Positions 8,891 to 17,465 of a DNA stretch of 64,000 nucleotides are shown here, piece after piece. Made by a program: the position numbers and the translations under genes. Under the pieces are notes generated by a model. The model had not been told where the DNA came from, did not search any database, and saw nothing but the letters and a program-made list of their open reading frames with translations. The stretch is from BOG-908 sp964242115 (GTDB taxonomy: Bacteria; Pseudomonadota; Alphaproteobacteria; Acetobacterales; Acetobacteraceae), in assembly GCA_964242115.1 (NCBI GenBank), contig CAXSZX010000011.1, positions 68,354 through 132,353 on the forward strand, read 5' to 3'. Position 1 is the first letter of the stretch, and each line of letters begins with the position of its first letter.

Positions 8891-10692
8891 ACGCTTCCGA
8901 ACGCCCCGCTGAAAGCGCCGCGTCTGAAAGACTGGCCGCGGTGCGCGCCGAGATGGCCCGCCAGGACCTCGCCGCCTTTCTGGTCCCGCGCGCGGACGAG
9001 CACCTCGGCGAGTACGTCCCCGCCTCGGCCGAGCGGCTGGCCTGGCTCACCGGCTTCACCGGCAGCGCCGGCCTGGCCTGCGTGTTCCCCGACCGCGCCG
9101 CGGTGTGGAGCGACGGCCGCTACGTTCTGCAACTCGCCACCCAGACGGACGCGGCGCTGTGGGACCGCCTGCACCTGACCGAGCAGCCGCCGCCGGCATA
9201 CGTCGCGTCCCACACCGCGCCGGGCGCCCGCATCGGCTACGACCCCTGGCTGATGAGCGAGGACCAGCTCGCCCGCTTCCGCGAGGCCGGGCTGACGCTG
9301 GCGCCGGTCACCACCAACCCGGTCGACGCCGCCTGGGCGGATCGGCCCGCCGCACCGCTGGCCGCCGCCGTGCCGCACGACGAGGCCTATGCCGGCGAGA
9401 CCGCGGAGGCCAAGCGCACCCGCGTCGCCGCCCGCCTGCGCCAGGACCGGCAGGACGCTGCGGTCATCAGCGACCCAGCCTCGATTGCCTGGCTGCTGAA
9501 CCTGCGCGGCGAGGACGTGGCCTTCGTGCCCGTCGCCCTCGGCTTCGCGGTGCTGCACGCAGACGGCGGCGTCGAGCTGTTCATGCACCCGCAGAAGCTG
9601 ACGCAGGCGCTGCGCGACCGGCTCGGCAACGCGGTGGCCTGTTCGCCGCGCGAGGCGTTGGCGGGGGCACTCGCCGCGCTGTCCGGCAAGCGGGTGAGGG
9701 TGGACACGGTAGGCGCGCCGGCCTGGCTGGCCGAGACGCTGCGCGCCGGCGGTGCCACGGTGGTTCCGGGCCAGGACCCCTGCTTGGTGCCGAAAGCCCG
9801 CAAGAACGAGACCGAGCAGCAAGGCGCCCGCGCAGCCCAGGCGCGTGACGCGGTGGCGGTGTGTCGCTTCCTGCACTGGCTGCGGGACGCCGCCGGCCAC
9901 GAAACCGAGTCCTCGGCCGCCGCCCAACTGCTGCGCTACCGCGCGGAGGGCGCGCTGTTCCGCGGCGAGAGCTTCCCAGCGATCTCGGCGGCCGGCGAGC
10001 ACGGCGCCATCATGCACTACCGCGTGAGTCTGGAGACCGACCGCGCCATCCTGCCCAACGAGCTGTTCCTGATCGACAGCGGCGGGCAGTACCTCGACGG
10101 CACCACCGACGTGACCCGCACCATCTGGACCGGCCCCAGCCTGCCGACCGTCACGCTGCGCGACCGCTACACGCGCGTGCTGAAGGGCCACATTGCCATC
10201 GCCACGCTGGTGTTCCCCGAAGGTGTGGCCGGCGTGCGGCTGGACGCCTTTGCACGCGCGGCGCTGTGGCAGGCCGGGCTCGATTTCGACCACGGCACCG
10301 GCCACGGCGTCGGCAGCTTCCTCTCCGTCCACGAGGGCCCCGCTTCGATCTCGCCCTATTTGCGGCCAGCGCCGCTGGAGGAGGGGATGATCATGTCCAA
10401 CGAGCCCGGCTTCTACCTGCCCGGCGAGTACGGCATCAGGCTGGAAAACCTCGTGCTGGTGCAGCGCGCGCCCTGGCTTTCCGACCCGGCCACCGGCGGC
10501 AAGGCGTTCCTCAGCTTCGAGACGCTGACCTGGGCGCCATTCGACCGCGTGCTGATCGAGCTGGAGCTACTCACGGACGCGGAACGGCGCTGGCTAGACG
10601 ACTACCACGCAAGCGTGCTGGCGCAGGTGGGCCCGCACGTGCCCACCGAGGTGCACGACTGGCTGGTGCAGGCTTGCGCGAAGCTGCCATGA
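8887..10692 (+). CDS. Xaa-Pro aminopeptidase (M24B family)
   Basis: A 601-residue metallopeptidase of the three-domain aminopeptidase P type, which removes an N-terminal residue preceding proline. Two creatinase-like N-terminal domains (about 1-310) precede the pita-bread catalytic domain. All five dimetal ligands are visible: two Asp in LIDSGGQYLDGTTDVTRT, His in HGTGHGVGSFLSVHEGP, Glu in MSNEPGFY and Glu in GIRLENLV. A C-terminal extension completes the long form of the family. The ATG at 8887 overlaps the prmA stop, and its own stop overlaps the next ATG, so it is the middle gene of a three-gene coupled operon. Confidence 0.92.
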   Translation: MNASERPAESAASERLAAVRAEMARQDLAAFLVPRADEHLGEYVPASAERLAWLTGFTGSAGLACVFPDRAAVWSDGRYVLQLATQTDAALWDRLHLTEQPPPAYVASHTAPGARIGYDPWLMSEDQLARFREAGLTLAPVTTNPVDAAWADRPAAPLAAAVPHDEAYAGETAEAKRTRVAARLRQDRQDAAVISDPASIAWLLNLRGEDVAFVPVALGFAVLHADGGVELFMHPQKLTQALRDRLGNAVACSPREALAGALAALSGKRVRVDTVGAPAWLAETLRAGGATVVPGQDPCLVPKARKNETEQQGARAAQARDAVAVCRFLHWLRDAAGHETESSAAAQLLRYRAEGALFRGESFPAISAAGEHGAIMHYRVSLETDRAILPNELFLIDSGGQYLDGTTDVTRTIWTGPSLPTVTLRDRYTRVLKGHIAIATLVFPEGVAGVRLDAFARAALWQAGLDFDHGTGHGVGSFLSVHEGPASISPYLRPAPLEEGMIMSNEPGFYLPGEYGIRLENLVLVQRAPWLSDPATGGKAFLSFETLTWAPFDRVLIELELLTDAERRWLDDYHASVLAQVGPHVPTEVHDWLVQACAKLP

Positions 10693-11129
10693 CGATCTGC
10701 GCGAGCGGGTCGCCAGACCTCGCCAGACGGGAGAGCTACCGCTACTTGTATCAGGACAAGTTGCGCTTCTCCGACACCGACATGATCGGCCACGTCAACA
10801 ACGTGGCGTTCGCGGCACTGATGGAGAGCGGGCGCACCAACTTCACCCGCAGCGGCGTCATCGAGAACCTGCCGGGCGACGTGCAGGTGGTGATGCGCCG
10901 GATCGAGCTCGACTACATTGCCGAGCTGCACTGGCCGGCGGAGATCGACATCGGCTGCCGCCTGCTGCGCCTGGGGTCGAGCTCGTTTGCCATCGGCAGC
11001 GGCATTTTCTATGGCGACACATGTGTTGCGAGTGCGGTGACGACGCTCGTCATGATCGACAGGAACACGCGCAAGGCAACGCCCATTCCGAGTGTCGTCC
11101 GCGTTGGGATGCAGCGGCATGTTTTCTGA
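10689..11129 (+). CDS. Acyl-CoA thioesterase, hotdog fold (4HBT family)
   Basis: A 146-residue single hotdog-domain protein. The signature YQDKLRFSDTDMIGHVNNVAFAALMESGR holds the catalytic Asp of the 4-hydroxybenzoyl-CoA thioesterase/YbgC group (SDTDMIGHVNN), and ELDYIAELHWPAEIDIG is the conserved second strand. Members hydrolyse acyl-CoA thioesters; the acyl chain cannot be predicted. The ATG at 10689 overlaps the stop of the aminopeptidase gene, showing translational coupling. The link to the two upstream enzymes is positional only. Confidence 0.85.
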   Translation: MTICASGSPDLARRESYRYLYQDKLRFSDTDMIGHVNNVAFAALMESGRTNFTRSGVIENLPGDVQVVMRRIELDYIAELHWPAEIDIGCRLLRLGSSSFAIGSGIFYGDTCVASAVTTLVMIDRNTRKATPIPSVVRVGMQRHVF

Positions 11130-11143
11130 TAGTGGCGGCAGAT

Positions 11144-11290
11144 AAGGAAGCGCGTTGTTTTTCGAGAAATAGAACCGAAAAGCTTCTGTCCCGGATGGCG
11201 CGGACACCTGCAACGACACGCATCCCCAGCGCGCACCTACGAGTGACAAAAGTTTCTGGTTCTTCTTTCAACAAGAACTGCTTGCTTTCT
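11144..11290 (+). repeat. Intergenic palindromic element, copy 6 (forward, imperfect)
   Basis: The arms are mutated (GTTTTTCGAGAAATAGAAC on the left, GGTTCTTCTTTCAACAAGAAC on the right) and the core is degenerate (GGATGGCGCGG). It ends CTTGCTTTCT, with the ATG of the acyltransferase directly following. Confidence 0.8.
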
Positions 11291-12562
11291 ATGACGGAGC
11301 AATATGAGTGCAAAGTCCAGCACGTTCTGTCACTTGTCACGTCTCCTGCAGCGAGGCGTCCGGTTTCGGGAATACTAGTCGGCAATGGGCTGCACGCACC
11401 GCCCAGTCTTACAACGAGGTCGAGATTGGCGAACAGAAACGGCGAGATCAGGTCGTTGACCGGCATGCGCGGCATCGCCGCCGTTCTGGTGATGGCGTAT
11501 CACTACCGCAACCTCGGCAACCCGTCTCACACGCTGCCCAGCCAGTTGGGGCCATGTTACCTGATGGTGGACATGTTCTTCATCCTGTCCGGCTTCGTCA
11601 TGGCGCGCACCTACGCCGGCAGTTTCAGCGGCGGGTTCACGTGGCGCGGCTATGCCGGTTTTCTCGAGGCGCGGGTCGCGCGAGTCTATCCGCTCTACTT
11701 CGTCGCCACGCTCGTGATGTTCGTGCTGGTGCTGCTGCTGCGGCTCGACTACCCGCTCAAACCTGTGCACGCGTTGCTGGCGAACCTGATCCTGGTGCAA
11801 AACCTTGGCGCAGGCCTGGTGTGCGCCACCTGTTCGCAAAAGCTGGTGTTGCCGGGCTGGTCCATCAGCACAGAAGCGGCCGCATACCTGTTGTTCCCCG
11901 CCTTTGCTGCGGTGGCGCTGTTCGGGTCGCGGAACAGGGCCGTCCTCCTGTTGATGGCCGCTGCAGGCTGCATGGTGCTGCTGGCGTTTCTGCCGTATAG
12001 TTGGCTCGACGCGCTGGAGCGGCGCGGACCGCTCGACATCTCGGAGGGCACCACGCTCTGGCCGTTACTGCGGTGCCTGGCCGGCTTTGGTATCGGCGTG
12101 GTGCTGTGGCGCGCCGCACGCACCGGCTACCGGCCAACGCAGGCGCAAGCCGGCGCGCTGGACGTCGTAGTCGCCGTTGCGCTGGCCGGGCTGTGGTTCG
12201 TACCGGGCAGCGACCTGGTGCTCGTCGTGATTTTGTCGGTGCTGATATGGCATCTTGCCATGTCGGAAACCCTTCTCACCCGCCTGCTCGCAAGCAAGCT
12301 GCCCTACCGGCTCGGCGAGTGGTCTTACGCCATCTACCTGCTGCACTGGCCGGTGCTGATGGCAATGACCCTGATTTTCACGCCGCTGCACGCGGCGCAC
12401 ATGCCGCATGCCTGGGGCGTGACCCAGGCATTGCTTGTCGGTCTGACCATGTTGTTTGCTGCGTCGGCACATGCCTTCATCGAGCGGCCGGCGCGGCGGG
12501 AGCTGCGGGCGTTGTTCCATCGGCGGGCACGCACGATGACTGCGGAGCCTAGTGCGCCCTGA
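11291..12562 (+). CDS. Acyltransferase family 3 membrane protein (OafA/YrhL type)
   Basis: A 423-residue integral membrane acyltransferase of the type that O-acetylates surface polysaccharides or lipids. Its N-terminus has the hallmark RSLTGMRGIAAVLVMAYHY, with the conserved R near the start of TM1 and the catalytic His of the (V/A)xxxHY motif. About ten hydrophobic segments follow, including LMVDMFFILSGFVMAR and LPYRLGEWSYAIYLLHWPV, both typical. The ATG at 11291 directly abuts a palindromic element; a start closer to RSLTGMRG is possible because roughly 55 residues before it are not conserved in the family. The acceptor is unknown. Confidence 0.85.
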   Translation: MTEQYECKVQHVLSLVTSPAARRPVSGILVGNGLHAPPSLTTRSRLANRNGEIRSLTGMRGIAAVLVMAYHYRNLGNPSHTLPSQLGPCYLMVDMFFILSGFVMARTYAGSFSGGFTWRGYAGFLEARVARVYPLYFVATLVMFVLVLLLRLDYPLKPVHALLANLILVQNLGAGLVCATCSQKLVLPGWSISTEAAAYLLFPAFAAVALFGSRNRAVLLLMAAAGCMVLLAFLPYSWLDALERRGPLDISEGTTLWPLLRCLAGFGIGVVLWRAARTGYRPTQAQAGALDVVVAVALAGLWFVPGSDLVLVVILSVLIWHLAMSETLLTRLLASKLPYRLGEWSYAIYLLHWPVLMAMTLIFTPLHAAHMPHAWGVTQALLVGLTMLFAASAHAFIERPARRELRALFHRRARTMTAEPSAP

Positions 12563-12713
12563 GAGAAAACAAGCAGCTCCTTTTTGCAGAAAAGGAATAA
12601 AAAACTTTTGTCTCCGTGTGATGCGTCGGGGTGGAACATCTCGTTTCAGGGTGCCGCGACAGCCGGACCAAAGGTTTTTTGCTGCTTTTCAAAAAAGCAG
12701 GCCTTCCTTTCTA
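12563..12713 (-). repeat. Intergenic palindromic element, copy 7 (reverse, fills a convergent gap)
   Basis: The left arm is CTCCTTTTTGCAGAAAAGGA, the core GCCGCGACAGCC and the right arm TGCTTTTCAAAAAAGCAGGCC. It starts at the acyltransferase stop and overlaps the last codons and stop of radC, so it covers the whole stop-to-stop space. Confidence 0.85.
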
Positions 12714-13666
12714 AAGCTTACCCACCTCCCGTTGCCTACAACGACATGGTCATGCACCGCTATGCCCATGGTGCTGGCCGCGGCTACGATCTGCCGCGTC
12801 ATCGCGACGTCGTCGCTCGACGGGGCGGGGTCACCGCTCGGATGGTTGTGGCTGAGGATGATCGCCGCCGCTTTCAGCTCCAGTGCGCGGCCGATCACCT
12901 CGCGCGGGTAGACCGGCGTGTGGTCCACCGTGCCGCGTGACTGCGCCTCGTCTGCCAGCAGGCGATTTTTGCTGTCGAGGAACAGAACGCGGAACTGCTC
13001 GGTCTGCTCGCGCGACATTACCTGCTGCAGGTAGGTCATCAGCGAGTCCCAGTCCGACAGTACCGGCTGTCCCATCACCCGCGCGCGGCCCAGGCGCACG
13101 GCGGCGGCGCTCACCACGCGCAGGGCGACGGCACCCGCCTTGCCCATTCCCTGCACGGCCATCACGTCCCGCGGCGCGGCGGCGATCACCTCGGCGAAGC
13201 TGCCGAAACGGGCGAGCAGGCGGTAGGCGATCGGCTTGGTGTCGACCCGCGGCAGCGCCAGGAACAGCACCATCTCCAGCATCTCGTGGTCCGCCAGCGC
13301 GTCCGGCCCGGCGGTCAGCAACTTCTCGCGCATGCGATTACGGTGCTGCTCCATGCTGGTAGCGGGCGCCGGATGGGCGGCGTGTAACTCGGCCGGTTGG
13401 GCGGGGGAGCCGGACGGGTTCCGCCTGTCAGGTGGCAGCAACGTCTGCCGAGCTGGCGGCAACATCTCCAACTGGCCCGCGACGTCGCTCAGCCCTGGCG
13501 GTCGAGCCGGGCCCTGGTCCAAGCTTTGCCCAGGTTGCTCGGCCGCGGGCTGGGTGGGCCGGCGTTGGGCCAGCATCTTGCTCGAGCTCTCCGGCCTTGC
13601 CGGCTCAGGTCGTGCGCCCGGTTTGAGCAAGCTGTCGCCCTGCCTTGGTCGGGCTCGTCTCACCAT
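12689..13666 (-). CDS. radC: RadC family JAB/MPN-domain protein
   Basis: A protein of the RadC (YicR) family. A helix-hairpin-helix region (DVMAVQGMGKAGAVALRVV) is followed by a JAMM metal site with VLFLDSKNRLLADE and HNHPSGDPAPSSDD at about 273-286. The old 'DNA repair' label has not been supported for the E. coli protein, so the cellular role is open. From the ATG at 13666 it has 325 residues, with a Pro/Ala/Gln-rich, low-complexity first 104 residues. The internal ATG at 13354 (MEQHRNRMREKLL) would give a standard 221-residue RadC and is a strong alternative start. The last residues, FRKEGLLF, and the stop come from the palindromic element, as in the acetyltransferase at the left end. Confidence 0.88.
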   Translation of the reverse strand: MVRRARPRQGDSLLKPGARPEPARPESSSKMLAQRRPTQPAAEQPGQSLDQGPARPPGLSDVAGQLEMLPPARQTLLPPDRRNPSGSPAQPAELHAAHPAPATSMEQHRNRMREKLLTAGPDALADHEMLEMVLFLALPRVDTKPIAYRLLARFGSFAEVIAAAPRDVMAVQGMGKAGAVALRVVSAAAVRLGRARVMGQPVLSDWDSLMTYLQQVMSREQTEQFRVLFLDSKNRLLADEAQSRGTVDHTPVYPREVIGRALELKAAAIILSHNHPSGDPAPSSDDVAMTRQIVAAASTMGIAVHDHVVVGNGRWVSFRKEGLLF

Positions 13667-13774
13667 TTTTAGAACGAGCCTAAGCGGCGCCGGGAAGCCT
13701 GGTGAGCCATACAGGCACCGGCCTGCGCCGGTGAGAGCTGGTTTGCATGCGCGCGCGGCGATCGGACCATCAGG

Positions 13775-13929
13775 TAGAAAGCAAGGCCTTCTGTTTCGAG
13801 AAAAAGAAGCAAAAAGCTTTTGCGAGCGCTGTCGCGGACGGCTTAGTCGACACGTTTCACCAACGCGCGCCGGCGAGAGACAAAAGTTTTTTGGTTCTTT
13901 TTTTCAAAAAAGAACTGCTTGCTTTCTTT
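13775..13929 (+). repeat. Intergenic palindromic element, copy 8 (forward)
   Basis: Type II left arm, CTGTCGCGGACGGCT core, CGCGCGCCGGCG spacer, and a type I right arm ending GAACTGCTTGCTTTCT. It lies between map and radC, which are both on the minus strand. Confidence 0.92.
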
Positions 13930-13933
13930 CCGG

Positions 13934-14740
13934 CTAAGCCGCCGCATAAGGCGGATGGTGCAACCCGGCCGGCGAGATGGTGAACACTTCGCAGCCCTCC
14001 TCCGTCACGCCCACCATGTGCTCGAATTGAGCGGAAAGGCTGCGGTCACGCGTCACCGCGGTCCAGCCGTCGTCGAGCACCTTCACCTCCGGACGGCCGG
14101 CGTTGACCATCGGCTCGATGGTGAAGAACATGCCGGGCCGCAGCACCGGGCCTTCGCCGCGGCGGCCAAAATGCAGCACGTTGGGGGCGGCGTGGAAGCT
14201 GCGGCCGATTCCGTGGCCGCAGAAGTCGCGCACCACGCTAAAGCGGTTTGCCTCCACGTAGGTTTGAATTGCGTGGCCAAGGTCGCCCAGGGTGGCGCCG
14301 GGTGCCACCGCGCCCACGCCCTTCATCAGCGCCTGGTAGGTCACGTCGAGCAGGTTGCGTGCGCGGGTGGACAACGCGCCGGCGCCGTACATCCGGCTGG
14401 TGTCGCCGTGCCAGCCGTCGAGGATGACGGTGACGTCGATGTTGACGATGTCGCCCTCGGCCAGCTTTTTCTCGCCCGGGATGCCGTGGCAGACGACGTG
14501 GTTGATGCTGGTGCAGATCGACTTGGGGAAGCCGCGGTAGTTCAGCGGCGCCGGGACCGCGTCGTGGGCCAGGATGAACTCGTGGCATAGCCGGTCGAGC
14601 TCGCCGGTGGTGACGCCGGTCACCACGTGAGGAGCGATCATGTCCAGCGTGCGGGCGGCGAGCTGGCCGGCAGCGCGCATCCCGGCGAAATCCGCCTCGC
14701 CGTGGATGGTGATGCGCCGCGCCTCGCTGCCGCCGTCCAT
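13934..14740 (-). CDS. map: Type I methionine aminopeptidase
   Basis: A 268-residue cytosolic enzyme that removes the initiator methionine from new proteins. The single pita-bread domain starts with DFAGMRAAGQLAARTLDMI. The metal ligands are two Asp in NIDVTVILDGWHGDTSRMY, His in CGHGIGRSFH, Glu in FTIEPMVN and Glu in SAQFEHMVGVTEEGCEVF. The NHVVCHGIP segment before the metal site carries the substrate-side histidine. Length and order are normal. radC lies downstream on the same strand, separated by a palindromic element; map–radC adjacency is common in Alphaproteobacteria. Confidence 0.94.
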   Translation of the reverse strand: MDGGSEARRITIHGEADFAGMRAAGQLAARTLDMIAPHVVTGVTTGELDRLCHEFILAHDAVPAPLNYRGFPKSICTSINHVVCHGIPGEKKLAEGDIVNIDVTVILDGWHGDTSRMYGAGALSTRARNLLDVTYQALMKGVGAVAPGATLGDLGHAIQTYVEANRFSVVRDFCGHGIGRSFHAAPNVLHFGRRGEGPVLRPGMFFTIEPMVNAGRPEVKVLDDGWTAVTRDRSLSAQFEHMVGVTEEGCEVFTISPAGLHHPPYAAA

Positions 14741-14795
14741 TCGTCTACCTTTTATCGCTGCAAGGTTGCGAAGATGCGGTTACGCGGCTTGGGAG

Positions 14796-14935
14796 GCAAG
14801 GCAAGCGCTTCTTTTTTGAAAAAAAGAAGCAAGAAACTTTTGCTCCCCGTCGGGTGTCAGCCCTGGATCGCGCGACAGCGGAGACAAAAGTTTTTTGGTT
14901 CTTTTTTTCAAAAAAGAACCGCTTGCTACGCCTTC
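14796..14935. repeat. Intergenic palindromic element, copy 9 (mixed arms)
   Basis: The left arm reads GCTTCTTTTTTGAAAAAAAGAAGC (type I length with type II ends), the core is GCGCGACAGCGG and the right arm is type I. This looks like a recombinant of the two arm types. The right end overlaps the carboxypeptidase stop. Confidence 0.88.
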
Positions 14936-16005
14936 CTTGTGTGCGCCGCCCCCGCGCACCCGTGATGCCCGGTGCAAACCGCCGCATGCCGAACGCCGAT
15001 CGGCGTCGCCTTCACGTGCGCCACCGCGAGTGCCGCGTGCACCAGGTGGCCGTGCCGGTGGAACGCCGCGTAGCGCAGCGCCACGCCCGGCACCGGTGCG
15101 GCCTCCGCGCTGGCGATCAGCGAGGGCAGCCGGAAGCGCGAGGGTGCGTGGCGGGTGACCGGCACGCCTTCCTGGGTGAAGCCGTCGTCCAGCAGCGTCG
15201 CCATGTGCAGGTCGCGCTCCGGGTTGGAGCTGGCCCCCATCACCACGCCGATCAGCCGCACGCCGCCGCGCATCGCCGAGGTGACCAGGTTGTGGCCGGC
15301 GGCTTGGGTGTAGCCGGTCTTCAGGCCGTCGGCGCCCTCGTAGGCGGTCAGCATGCGGTCGTGGTTAGGGACGGCACGGCCGTGGAAGTAGAACACCGGC
15401 TCGCTGAAGTAGTGGTAGTAGTTCGGGAAGTCGGTGATCAGGTGGTGCGCCAGCAGAGCGAGGTCGCGCGCCGTGGTGGTCTGTTCGGGGTCCGGCAGGC
15501 CCGACGCGTTGCGGAAGGTCGAGTTGGTCATGCCGAGCGCACGGGCGCGCAGGGTCATCATCTGGGCGAAGCGGTCCTCGTCCCCGCCGATCAGCTCGCC
15601 CAAGGCGGCCGCCGCGTCGTTGGCGGATTTGGTGACGATGCCGAGGATTGCGTCGCTGACGGTGAAGTAGGTGCCCGGCAGCAGGCCCAGCTTGGACGGC
15701 TCCATAGAGGCCGCGTGGCCGGAAACCGGCACTGTTTGGCCGAGCGTCAGCTTGTTGTCCCGCAACGCCTCGAACGCCATGTAGAGCGTCATCAGCTTGG
15801 TCAGGCTGGCCGGGTAACGCAGCGAGTCCGCGTTGGCGGCCTCGAGCACCTTGCCGGAGCCGTTGTCGACGATGATCGAGCTGTAGCGCGCGGAGCCGAT
15901 CTGGGCATGCGCCGGGCAGGCGGCCACCGCGAGACAGGCAGTTGCTGACCAAGCCAGCCAGTTCGACCGCACACCGTCGCCTAGGCGGCGCAAGAAGGAC
16001 GCCAT
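14926..16005 (-). CDS. D-alanyl-D-alanine carboxypeptidase (PBP5/6-like, S11 family)
   Basis: A 359-residue periplasmic serine peptidase that trims the terminal D-Ala of peptidoglycan stem peptides. The ATG at 16005 (MASFLRRLG) gives a Sec signal peptide ending near ACPAHA (30-34). The penicillin-binding triad is complete: SLTK (Ser67, Lys70), SAN (127-129) and KTG (229-231). The C-terminus lacks the clear PBP5 membrane-anchoring helix and instead ends in a His/Ala-rich stretch with no family likeness. The final codons lie in the adjacent palindromic element, so the tail may have been replaced. An upstream in-frame ATG at 16035 is less likely because it precedes the signal peptide. Confidence 0.9.
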   Translation of the reverse strand: MASFLRRLGDGVRSNWLAWSATACLAVAACPAHAQIGSARYSSIIVDNGSGKVLEAANADSLRYPASLTKLMTLYMAFEALRDNKLTLGQTVPVSGHAASMEPSKLGLLPGTYFTVSDAILGIVTKSANDAAAALGELIGGDEDRFAQMMTLRARALGMTNSTFRNASGLPDPEQTTTARDLALLAHHLITDFPNYYHYFSEPVFYFHGRAVPNHDRMLTAYEGADGLKTGYTQAAGHNLVTSAMRGGVRLIGVVMGASSNPERDLHMATLLDDGFTQEGVPVTRHAPSRFRLPSLIASAEAAPVPGVALRYAAFHRHGHLVHAALAVAHVKATPIGVRHAAVCTGHHGCAGAAHTRKA

Positions 16006-16363
16006 GTTCAAACCATCCTTCGCCGGCTGGATCATGAGGAGTTTAAAAGCGGCTTTCCGCGTCTGTCCAGCACACTAGCGCACATTGACGTAAACCGAGG
16101 GTAAGTTCGCGCGCTAAACTCGATTACGCCAAAACCTATTGTGTTCACGAAAACGTGATACTCGCCCCGATTGGTGGTAGTTGTCAACCCAGGGTGTCGT
16201 GCACGAAAACCGATAGAGCAAATGCATGGTGCGTTGCACAAAACCTATTGACTGCCTCGCAGTGCTGTTCTAGGTAGCCGTTGTTGCAACGCACCATGCG
16301 CTGTCGACAGATTAATGCGACGGTTCGCCGCTGTTGGAATCGTCCTGACAACTGGAGCAGGTA
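16006..16363. other. Divergent promoter region between carboxypeptidase and phasin genes
   Basis: 358 bases with moderate GC, no gene and no palindromic element. It holds a perfect 15-base inverted repeat (listed separately) and should contain both divergent promoters. Confidence 0.7.
16224..16299. promoter_or_regulatory. Perfect 15-bp inverted repeat upstream of the phasin gene (candidate operator)
   Basis: GCATGGTGCGTTGCA at 16224-16238 is exactly complementary to TGCAACGCACCATGC at 16285-16299, with a 46-base spacer. Both arms contain TGCnnnTGCA-type cores. PhaR, the PHB-responsive repressor of phasin genes, is known to bind TGC-rich dyads; assigning these arms to PhaR is inference from that and from the position 65-140 bases before the phasin ATG. 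Confidence 0.45.
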
Positions 16364-16867
16364 ATGATCACAAAAGCTAAAGCGATCGAGGCAGCGACCG
16401 AAGACCTCAAGAAGATCGAGGCAGTTTCGCACGAGCAGACGGTCGAAGGCATAAAGCAGGGTGCGGCCACCGCTGCGGCGGGCATCGAGCATACGCAGGC
16501 CCAGGTTAAGGAAGGCATGGCGCGCGCGATGAAGACCGCCGAGCAGATGTCCGCTTTCAGCCAGGGCAACATGGAAGCGATGATGAAGTCGAGCCAGATC
16601 CTGGCGACCGGCTTCACCGAGATGTCCAAGTTGATGGCCGCCAGCGCACGCGCCAGCCTCGACGAGACGGTCAACACCTTCCGCGCGCTCACCTCCGTCA
16701 AGTCCGTCAAGGAAGCCGTGGAGCTGCAGACCAGCTTCGCGCGCACCTCGATGGAAAAGGCGATGAGCGAGGGTGGCAAGCTGACCGAGCACTCGCTGAA
16801 GCTTGCCGAGCAGGCGATGGCGCCGCTCTCCGCGCGCGTCAACGCGGCCGTCGAGAGCTTCTCGTAG
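16364..16867 (+). CDS. Phasin family protein
   Basis: A 167-residue, almost wholly alpha-helical protein of the phasin family, which coats polyhydroxyalkanoate granules. Its sequence is rich in Ala, Met, Glu and Lys with heptad-like spacing. The core MSAFSQGNMEAMMKSSQILATGFTEMSK is typical: a conserved F-x-x-GN-x-E-A-x-x-x-S segment followed by helices LDETVNTFRALTSVKSVKEAVELQTSFARTSME. A GGAGCAGG ribosome binding site precedes the ATG. It is monocistronic: a strong terminator follows and the neighbours are unrelated. The inverted repeat upstream is a candidate regulator site. Presence of phasin implies PHA storage, but no synthase gene is in this window. Confidence 0.9.
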   Translation: MITKAKAIEAATEDLKKIEAVSHEQTVEGIKQGAATAAAGIEHTQAQVKEGMARAMKTAEQMSAFSQGNMEAMMKSSQILATGFTEMSKLMAASARASLDETVNTFRALTSVKSVKEAVELQTSFARTSMEKAMSEGGKLTEHSLKLAEQAMAPLSARVNAAVESFS

Positions 16868-16917
16868 GCTCCTCACGCTGGTGATAGCCCACCCGTTTGT
16901 CGGGTGATGATAGCGGC

Positions 16918-16955
16918 AAGGCCCGGGAGCGATCCCGGGCCTTGCGTCGTTTTGC
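16918..16955 (+). terminator. Rho-independent terminator after the phasin gene
   Basis: A perfect 10-bp stem AAGGCCCGGG / CCCGGGCCTT with loop AGCGAT, followed by GCGTCGTTTT. A smaller CACCCG/CGGGTG hairpin precedes it at 16890-16906. This is one of only two conventional terminators I see; elsewhere palindromic elements occupy gene ends. Confidence 0.85.
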
Positions 16956-17131
16956 GCAACTCGTGAGCAACTGCTGGCGGCCCGTACCAGCATCTGCTCT
17001 TTTCCAGCCTGCCCGGGTTCCGATATCATGGCTGCTTCACAGCGCGAGTGCAGCCTTCATGCCGGTCCTCGGCTGAGGCGCGCGCCCGCGCAGACGGTCC
17101 GCGACTTGCGCGGCGCCAGGATGGTCCGACG

Positions 17132-17458
17132 ATGAGTGACAACGACAAGCGAGGCGGCGACAGCCCTGGCACCGGCGTGGTGGTCAAGGCGCGGCCGAAA
17201 ACGCGCAAGCCGGCCATGTACAAGGTGCTGATGCTGAACGACGACTACACGCCGATGGAGTTCGTCGTCCACGTGCTCGAGCGCTTCTTCCAGAAGACCC
17301 GCGAGGAGGCCACCCGCATCATGCTGCACGTCCACCGCCGCGGCGTGGGCGTCTGCGGCGTGTTCACCTACGAGGTGGCCGAGACCAAGGTCACGCAGGT
17401 GATGGACCTGGCCCGTCAGAATCAGCATCCCCTGCAATGCACGATCGAGAAGGACTGA
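17132..17458 (+). CDS. clpS: ATP-dependent Clp protease adaptor ClpS
   Basis: A 108-residue adaptor that delivers N-degron proteins to ClpAP. A disordered Gly/Lys-rich N-terminus of about 27 residues precedes the ClpS fold. Signature residues are LNDDYTPMEFVVHVLERFF (hydrophobic pocket and Asn-Asp pair contacting the substrate alpha-amino group) and MLHVHRRGVGVCGVFTYEVAETKV (His of the pocket, ClpA contact face). The ATG at 17132 fits the family length. clpA follows in the same direction after a palindromic element, the standard clpS–clpA order. Confidence 0.95.
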   Translation: MSDNDKRGGDSPGTGVVVKARPKTRKPAMYKVLMLNDDYTPMEFVVHVLERFFQKTREEATRIMLHVHRRGVGVCGVFTYEVAETKVTQVMDLARQNQHPLQCTIEKD

Positions 17459-17465
17459 GACGGGC

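Noticed and set aside
8293..10332. 679-codon frame on the minus strand opposite prmA and the aminopeptidase
   Set aside because: Antisense to two genes with complete catalytic motifs; composition is that of a shadow frame.
13747..13983. Small frames with repeated peptides such as KSFLVLFFKKELLA or KQKAFASAV
   Set aside because: These are translations of the palindromic element and recur at every copy in several frames. They are not separate genes; many database entries of this sort probably have the same origin.
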